DNA from: Bacillota bacterium
GTDB lineage: Bacteria > Bacillota > Clostridia > Oscillospirales > Ruminococcaceae
NCBI GenBank assembly: GCA_023460035.1
Contig: JAEWRN010000033.1
Span: 1-64,000, forward strand
Direction of reading: 5' to 3'
Length of the DNA: 64,000 nucleotides
The position numbers were made by a program, and so were the translations under genes. The notes under the pieces were generated by a model that worked only from the letters and a program-made list of their open reading frames with translations, did not search any database and was not told the DNA's origin. Positions 59,991-64,000 of this stretch are shown piece after piece; the first letter of the stretch is position 1, and each line of letters starts with the position of its first letter.

Positions 59991-60046
59991 TGTATTATTG
60001 TATTAATTGCGTAATACAATAATACAGCCTTTTTTTTAGTTGTCAA
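59991..60046 (-). promoter_or_regulatory. MacAB-like operon promoter with 15-bp-arm operator
   Basis: Perfect palindrome: TGTATTATTGTATTA (59991-60005), six bases, TAATACAATAATACA (60012-60026). The minus promoter has TTGACA (60041-60046), a 16-base spacer and TATTAT (60019-60024) inside the right arm. No regulator gene is adjacent, so the repressor is encoded elsewhere. Confidence 0.8.
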
Positions 60047-60172
60047 TCCCTGATACGAGTTATTGTGAAAAAAGTTTACAATTTAGCAAAAAACAATTTG
60101 GTTAAAACAGAAAAACGCCCCGCTTTGGAAACATTTCCCACACAGTGCCCTTGTTTAGGGCGGCAGGCGGCA

Positions 60173-60214
60173 AAAAAAACGGCAGGGGGAAGCAAGTTCC
60201 CTCTGCCGTTTTGT
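60173..60214 (-). terminator. Terminator of nagB
   Basis: ACGGCAGGGGGAA and TTCCCTCTGCCGT around a short loop. The minus-strand transcript ends in a long T-run. It lies about 20 bases past the nagB stop. Confidence 0.85.
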
Positions 60215-60232
60215 ATTGTTGTAAAACGCAGC

Positions 60233-60991
60233 TTAGCGCTTGTTCATCATCTGCGGTGCTTTTTCGCGAATGACCGAAAGCGCGGCGTCGTCGGCAACGA
60301 CCACAAGGTCGCTGTGCATCTGCAAAATGCTGGCTGGCACCTCCGGCGTGATGGGGCCCGCAAGGCTGCGGTACAAAATCTCCGCTTTTTCGGCACCCGA
60401 AACCAGCAGCAAAATGCGGTCGGCACCCAAAATGCTTTTCAGGCCCATGGTATACGCATAACGGGGCACATCCTCCTCTTTTTCAAAAAAGCGGCGGTTT
60501 GCCTCGATGGTGCTCTCGTTCAGCTTGACGCGGTGGGTACCCAGCGTAAAGTCGTGGCCCGGCTCGTTAAAGGCAATGTGCCCGTTGTGGCCAAGGCCCA
60601 GCAGCTGCAGGTCAATGTGGCCCAGTGAAGCCAACACTTCGTCGTAATGGCGGCACTCGTCTGCCTCGTCGCGGTTTTTGCCGTTGGGGATATGCACGTT
60701 TTCGGGTGCGATATTGATATGGGAGAAGAAGTTTTCCCACATAAAGGTGTCGTAGCTGTTTTCGTCCCCACGGCCAAGGCCCACATATTCGTCGAGGTTG
60801 ACGGTTTTGCAGGACGAAAAATCGACATCCCCTTTTTTGTACCATTCAATCAGCTGTTTGTAGGTGCCCACCGGGGTCGACCCGGTAGCAAGCCCCAGCA
60901 CCGAAGCGGGCTCTAAAATGACCTGTGCCGAAATCAGGTTTGCGGCCTGCCGGCTCATATGGTTATAATCCTTCGCTGCGAGAATTCTCAT
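60233..60991 (-). CDS. nagB: Glucosamine-6-phosphate deaminase
   Basis: About 252 residues from the ATG at 60989-60991. LGLATGSTPVGTYKQLIEWY is the phosphate loop. LDEYVGLGRGDENSYDTFM and LLGLGHNGHIAFNEPG hold the catalytic Asp and His. It converts glucosamine-6-phosphate to fructose-6-phosphate and ammonia in amino-sugar use. It is a lone gene with a palindromic leader site and its own terminator. No nagA is in the window. Confidence 0.94.
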   Translation of the reverse strand: MRILAAKDYNHMSRQAANLISAQVILEPASVLGLATGSTPVGTYKQLIEWYKKGDVDFSSCKTVNLDEYVGLGRGDENSYDTFMWENFFSHINIAPENVHIPNGKNRDEADECRHYDEVLASLGHIDLQLLGLGHNGHIAFNEPGHDFTLGTHRVKLNESTIEANRRFFEKEEDVPRYAYTMGLKSILGADRILLLVSGAEKAEILYRSLAGPITPEVPASILQMHSDLVVVADDAALSVIREKAPQMMNKR

Positions 60992-61014
60992 GTTGATCTG
61001 TGTTCCTTTCTCCC

Positions 61015-61029
61015 CTGTAACTGTTACAG
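61015..61029 (-). promoter_or_regulatory. Palindrome in nagB leader
   Basis: CTGTAACTGTTACAG is a perfect 15-bp palindrome 24 bases before the nagB start codon. It may be an operator or a small hairpin over the leader. Known NagR operators are of GntR type, so a regulator of that class is a guess. Confidence 0.4.
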
Positions 61030-61228
61030 TTTGCTTATGCCAAAAGCAGGTGCCCCACATGGCCACCTGGCGGGACGGAATTTTGTTTCTGCCCTACGTT
61101 ACTATAACACAAACCCCTTGCAAAAAGAAGCCCGCAGGCGACAAAAGACGCCAAATTTCATGCCAATTGTATCTTTTTTTATCATTTGGGCATGAACGGT
61201 AAAAAAAAGACAACGAAAGCAAAGGCTG

Positions 61229-61266
61229 CAAAAGGGCCCGCACTGCTGCAGCGGTGCGGGCCTTTT
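61229..61266 (-). terminator. Terminator of trxA operon
   Basis: GGCCCGCAC and GTGCGGGCC around ten bases, with flanking A- and T-runs. It lies about 45 bases beyond the thioredoxin stop. Confidence 0.8.
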
Positions 61267-61307
61267 GTTGTCTTTACAAAAATGGGAGGAGTGTGGGATA
61301 AGGGGAA

Positions 61308-61625
61308 TTACAGGTTGCTGTTCAGCAAGTCCTTGTAAACCGGCGCAGGCTGAACGCCAACCTTGCGGGCGATCTCTTTACCGTTTTTGAACACGATCAC
61401 GGTGGGGATGCTCATGACGCCAAACTTGCCGGCAAGGTTTTGGTTTTCGTCGACATCGACTTTACCAACGACCGCTTTGCCTTCAAACTCTTCGCCCAGC
61501 TTTTCAATGGTGGGGGCGAGCATGCGGCACGGGCCGCACCAGCTTGCCCAAAAGTCGACAATCGCGACGGGAGATGCGTTGATTTTGCTTTCAAAATCGG
61601 TTTCGTTCAGGTGTAATACAGACAT
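61308..61625 (-). CDS. trxA: Thioredoxin
   Basis: 105 residues, full length. The active site WASWCGPCRM and the cis-Pro segment MSIPTVIVFKNG are present. It is the last gene of an operon with an ArsR regulator and a thioredoxin-reductase-like flavoprotein, which should be its reductant. Confidence 0.96.
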   Translation of the reverse strand: MSVLHLNETDFESKINASPVAIVDFWASWCGPCRMLAPTIEKLGEEFEGKAVVGKVDVDENQNLAGKFGVMSIPTVIVFKNGKEIARKVGVQPAPVYKDLLNSNL

Positions 61626-61639
61626 GGTTCATTTCTCCT

Positions 61640-62512
61640 TTACTGTACAGTTGAGGTTTTGTCCTTCGACTTGTTGTCAATATATTCGGCGGCCTTCTGG
61701 CCGGCGACCAAGCCCTCGCCGGTCGCCTTCGAGAGCTGCAGCGGTAAGCCCGTGCAGTCCCCGGCAGCGAACACGCCGGGCAGATTGGTTTTCATTTCGC
61801 GGTCCACCTTGATATAGCCATTCTCCTGCTCCAGGCCCGCCATTAAGCTGGCGGGGGGGATCGCATTGCGCAGGATAAACACACAGTCGGCGGGCAGGGT
61901 GGCATCACCAATGTGAAACGCGGTCACATGCCCTTCGCCCTGTATTTCAAATGCGGCAAGGCGTAAAAACGGGATGTCCGCCTGCAGCTCTTCGGATTGC
62001 TTTGCCGAAACGTAGGTCACGTTGCAGCCGATGCTTTGCAAAAAGTTGGCCTCTTTGGGCGAGTCCGGCGCCATGCCGACCACCACAACATTTTTGCCGC
62101 GGTACAGCATGCCGTCGCAGGTGGCGCAATAGCTGACCCCCTGGCCCAAAAACTCCTCTTCGCCGGGGTACTTGCGCCCCTGCGAAACACCGGTGGCCAG
62201 CACGATGGCCCCGCCCTCTTCCACGTCGGTGCCAATGCTTAAATAAAACGAATCTTCCATCGGCATCACCGTGAGCACCCGGCCATCACGAAATTCGGTG
62301 CCCATGCTTTGGGCGTGTGCCCAGTAGGTATCCATCAGTTGTGCGCCGGTCTCACCCGGCATGCCAAGGTAGTTATCTACCTTTTTGGCGCGGTACAGCG
62401 GGCTGTCGTGGTAGTCATTGGTGACCACCAAAACGCTTTTGCCCCTTGCGCGGGCATTGATTGCCGCGCTGAGGCCCGCCGGCCCCCCGCCAATGATCAC
62501 GATGTCGTGCAA
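61640..62512 (-). CDS. Thioredoxin reductase-like flavoprotein without normal NADPH motif
   Basis: 290 residues. FAD site IIGGGPAGLSAAINARARGK, redox pair SYCATCDG and C-terminal GVFAAGDCTGLPLQLSKATGEG agree with low-molecular-weight thioredoxin reductases. The second dinucleotide motif, normally GxGxxA/G plus an Arg-rich stretch for NADPH, reads VVGMAPDSPKEANFL, so the glycines are lost. This is the feature of the ferredoxin-dependent flavin thioredoxin reductases (FFTR) described in Clostridium, or of the related orphan DDOR-type enzymes. It overlaps the ArsR stop and precedes trxA by 14 bases. Confidence 0.88.
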   Translation of the reverse strand: MHDIVIIGGGPAGLSAAINARARGKSVLVVTNDYHDSPLYRAKKVDNYLGMPGETGAQLMDTYWAHAQSMGTEFRDGRVLTVMPMEDSFYLSIGTDVEEGGAIVLATGVSQGRKYPGEEEFLGQGVSYCATCDGMLYRGKNVVVVGMAPDSPKEANFLQSIGCNVTYVSAKQSEELQADIPFLRLAAFEIQGEGHVTAFHIGDATLPADCVFILRNAIPPASLMAGLEQENGYIKVDREMKTNLPGVFAAGDCTGLPLQLSKATGEGLVAGQKAAEYIDNKSKDKTSTVQ

Positions 62513-62808
62513 TTGTAATCCTCCTCCCGCTCGCCGAACAGCGCAGCTACCACCGCAGCCACCTGCCCGTTTGCCACCTTGTAATACATTTCGTTGCCTG
62601 CGCGCTCGCAGGTGACGACGCCGGCAGCTTTCAGGCGTGTAAGATGTTGTGAAATGGTGGACTGGCTTTGCCCGGTACAGCCTTCGATGCAGCGCACATT
62701 GCGGCAGCCGCCGACCAGCAGGTTACGGACAATTTGCAGACGCAGCGGGTGGGACAGTGCTTTGAGCAATTCGGTTTTCTGCTCGTAGATTTTTGATTGC
62801 TCCTCCAT
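62497..62808 (-). CDS. ArsR-family redox or metal-responsive repressor
   Basis: About 103 residues from the ATG at 62806-62808 with GAGG upstream. The winged helix is LLKALSHPLRLQIVRNLL, then QSQSTISQHLTRLKAAGVV. The recognition-helix region carries GGCRNVRCIEGC, three closely spaced Cys that could bind a metal or form a disulfide. Being first in the thioredoxin operon, redox sensing is plausible. Confidence 0.9.
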   Translation of the reverse strand: MEEQSKIYEQKTELLKALSHPLRLQIVRNLLVGGCRNVRCIEGCTGQSQSTISQHLTRLKAAGVVTCERAGNEMYYKVANGQVAAVVAALFGEREEDYNCTTS

Positions 62809-62838
62809 CGGCCTCACCTCGTCCTTCGTTCATATATT

Positions 62839-62866
62839 AGTATATTCGAATATTCAAATTTGTCAA
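62839..62866 (-). promoter_or_regulatory. Promoter and operator of ArsR-trx operon
   Basis: Minus strand TTGACA (62861-62866), 16-base spacer, TATACT (62839-62844). The palindrome ATATTCGAATAT (62842-62853) overlaps the -10 and spacer, a form common for ArsR operators. Autorepression is expected. Confidence 0.8.
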
Positions 62867-63002
62867 GTCTTTTTTTAACTTTTTTCGTGTAGTTTTCATT
62901 TTTCACAATTACAGGCGCTTTTTACGGTGGCAAGGCCCACAGCACAAGGCCTTTTTGACGGTGCCGCAAGGGCAAAAAGCACGCGGCTTACTTATTATAA
63001 AA

Positions 63003-63045
63003 GCACAGGGCCCCGCCGGCTTAACTGCCGGCGGGGCCCTGTGTG
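63003..63045 (-). terminator. Terminator of S24 repressor gene
   Basis: CAGGGCCCCGCCGGC and GCCGGCGGGGCCCTG around six bases, followed on the minus strand by CTTTTAT. It lies just past the gene ending at 63064. Confidence 0.85.
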
Positions 63046-63063
63046 CTTGTTGTTTTATACCGC

Positions 63064-63852
63064 TTACTCGCGGCAGATGCCGATGACCTTGCCGTAGCAG
63101 CGGGTCTGCTCAAAATCATCCAGCTCAATGTCGTCATATGCGGGGTTCAGCGAGCCCAGATGGTCGCCCCAGAACTCTTTGACATACACTTCGCCATCCA
63201 GATAAAACACGCCGATTTCCATCTCTTCGACACTGGGCTGGCGGCGCACAAACAGACGGTCACCGTCGTGGATGCGCGGCTCCATCGAATCGCCGGACAC
63301 CTGCACCATAAAGTTGGCACCCCGCGGCGGCGCCTTTTTCAGCTCGACGATTTCGTAATGGTCGCTGTCTAAAAACTGGCCCGTGCCGGCGGAGACCCGC
63401 ACGTCGTACAGCGGCAGCGAAAAATAGGTCAGCGGCTCGTCAAACAGGCCATCCTGCTCCAATGACTCAAACTGCTCGTTTTCCTGCACGCGCTGCGTCT
63501 CGATTTGCAGCAGCGAATCGACCGCATCGTTCATCTGGTCGACCAGCGTCTGCACGGCACGCCTGCCGTAAGAATCCAGCTTCGCCATTTTTTCGCGGCG
63601 CAGCCGGTCCTCGAGTGAAATGGTGATTGGCTCTTCTTTTTTTGCGGGCTGGGGTGCGGTGTCGGTGCGAAAATCGTCGACCGAACACCCCAGCGCCACG
63701 GCAAGCGCACAGACGGTCTCGTACCCGGGGTTGGTCGTGCGCCCCGACGTGATCTTGTCCACCGTCGCCTTGGGCACGCCAGAACGGCGGGCCAGCTCTT
63801 CGTTTGTCCATCCGTATTGCTTTTTCAGGTGATTGATGAGTTCAAATCCCAC
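63064..63852 (-). CDS. XRE-S24 repressor, phage CI-like
   Basis: 262 residues. XRE domain about 6-60 (WTNEELARRSGVPKATVDKITSG). A long helical linker (about 70-130) precedes the S24 domain: cleavage site VSAGTGQF (Ala-Gly), Ser in SGDSMEPRI, Lys in GEVYVKEF. It is a second, longer self-cleaving repressor. Upstream lies a bidirectional promoter region with two copies of a CCATATTTGGT box, so it probably represses a divergent gene beyond the window edge as well as itself. Confidence 0.9.
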   Translation of the reverse strand: MGFELINHLKKQYGWTNEELARRSGVPKATVDKITSGRTTNPGYETVCALAVALGCSVDDFRTDTAPQPAKKEEPITISLEDRLRREKMAKLDSYGRRAVQTLVDQMNDAVDSLLQIETQRVQENEQFESLEQDGLFDEPLTYFSLPLYDVRVSAGTGQFLDSDHYEIVELKKAPPRGANFMVQVSGDSMEPRIHDGDRLFVRRQPSVEEMEIGVFYLDGEVYVKEFWGDHLGSLNPAYDDIELDDFEQTRCYGKVIGICRE

Positions 63853-63877
63853 GGGTGCATCCCTTCCTTTTCTTTTT

Positions 63878-63978
63878 ACTATAGCATGGGTAGGCTAAAA
63901 GCGCAAGTAAAAAATATCCATATTTGGTTATTATTGTTGCTTTCTCCTCTTGACTATCTCCATATTTGGTGATACTAT
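63878..63978. promoter_or_regulatory. Bidirectional repressor switch region
   Basis: Minus promoter: TTGCGC (63901-63906), 17 bases, TATAGT (63878-63883). Plus promoter: TTGACT (63950-63955), 17 bases, TACTAT (63973-63978). The box CCATATTTGGT occurs twice, at 63918-63928 and 63960-63970. The second sits in the plus promoter spacer and the first lies upstream of the minus -35. This layout resembles a phage immunity region. Confidence 0.7.
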
Positions 63979-64000
63979 GAAATCAAAAGAACCATAGATG

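Overview
The window looks like a chromosomal segment of a gut-type, strictly anaerobic, GC-rich Clostridia bacterium, probably Oscillospiraceae/Ruminococcaceae. This is inferred from gene content and I do not name a genus. Supporting signs are a complete rnfCDGEAB cluster, ferredoxin-type redox proteins, G-rich ribosome binding sites, frequent TTG/GTG starts and densely packed operons. I saw no rRNA, tRNA or CRISPR array.

Layout. 1-4.7 kb is an AT-richer accessory patch: a mobile-element hypothetical, a frameshifted CarD-like remnant, a MATE efflux pump, an integrase-Fic chimera and a TIR-domain effector of the anti-phage type. 4.7-8.9 kb is a TrmB-regulated group (TauE/SafE permease, ornithine cyclodeaminase-family enzyme, YkvI-like permease) behind a concentric-palindrome operator. 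9.4-13.5 kb holds two c-di-GMP genes. 13.6-18.3 kb is an ABC importer with a phosphodiesterase-family enzyme. 18.5-20.6 kb is a TetR regulator plus a CrtI-like oxidoreductase. 20.7-22.0 kb is a CPA2-type antiporter behind a probable fluoride riboswitch. 23.7-30.3 kb is a six-gene overlapping operon: TspO, two CrtI-like desaturases (one carrying a C-terminal Fe-S domain), a CrtQ-like glycosyltransferase, a CrtO-like acyltransferase and an alpha/beta hydrolase. It resembles the staphyloxanthin tailoring pathway but no prenyl-condensing synthase is in the window. It is the best candidate here for an undescribed system.

30.6-46 kb carries mostly small regulator-plus-target units: PadR + methyltransferase, TetR + CPBP protease, ferredoxin protein / Crp, MarR + heterodimeric ABC exporter. 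It also holds a FUSC-HAD fusion with a degenerate phosphatase active site, a membrane glycosyltransferase and tadA. 46.4-50.9 kb is a DNA-repair-flavoured block: a radical-SAM/partner pair and small ORFs diverging from a self-cleaving XRE-S24 repressor. 51.1-55.5 kb is rnfCDGEAB with an unusually short RnfB. 56-60 kb is a MacAB-like ABC system with a 15-bp-arm operator. 60.2-63.9 kb has nagB, an ArsR-thioredoxin reductase-like-thioredoxin operon whose reductase lacks a normal NADPH motif, and a second S24 repressor with a phage-like bidirectional promoter at the window edge.

Functional thread: several units concern low-potential electron flow (Rnf, ferredoxin protein, probable ferredoxin-type thioredoxin reductase, Fe-S-tailed desaturase). 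Most operons have an adjacent one-component regulator and visible operator palindromes.
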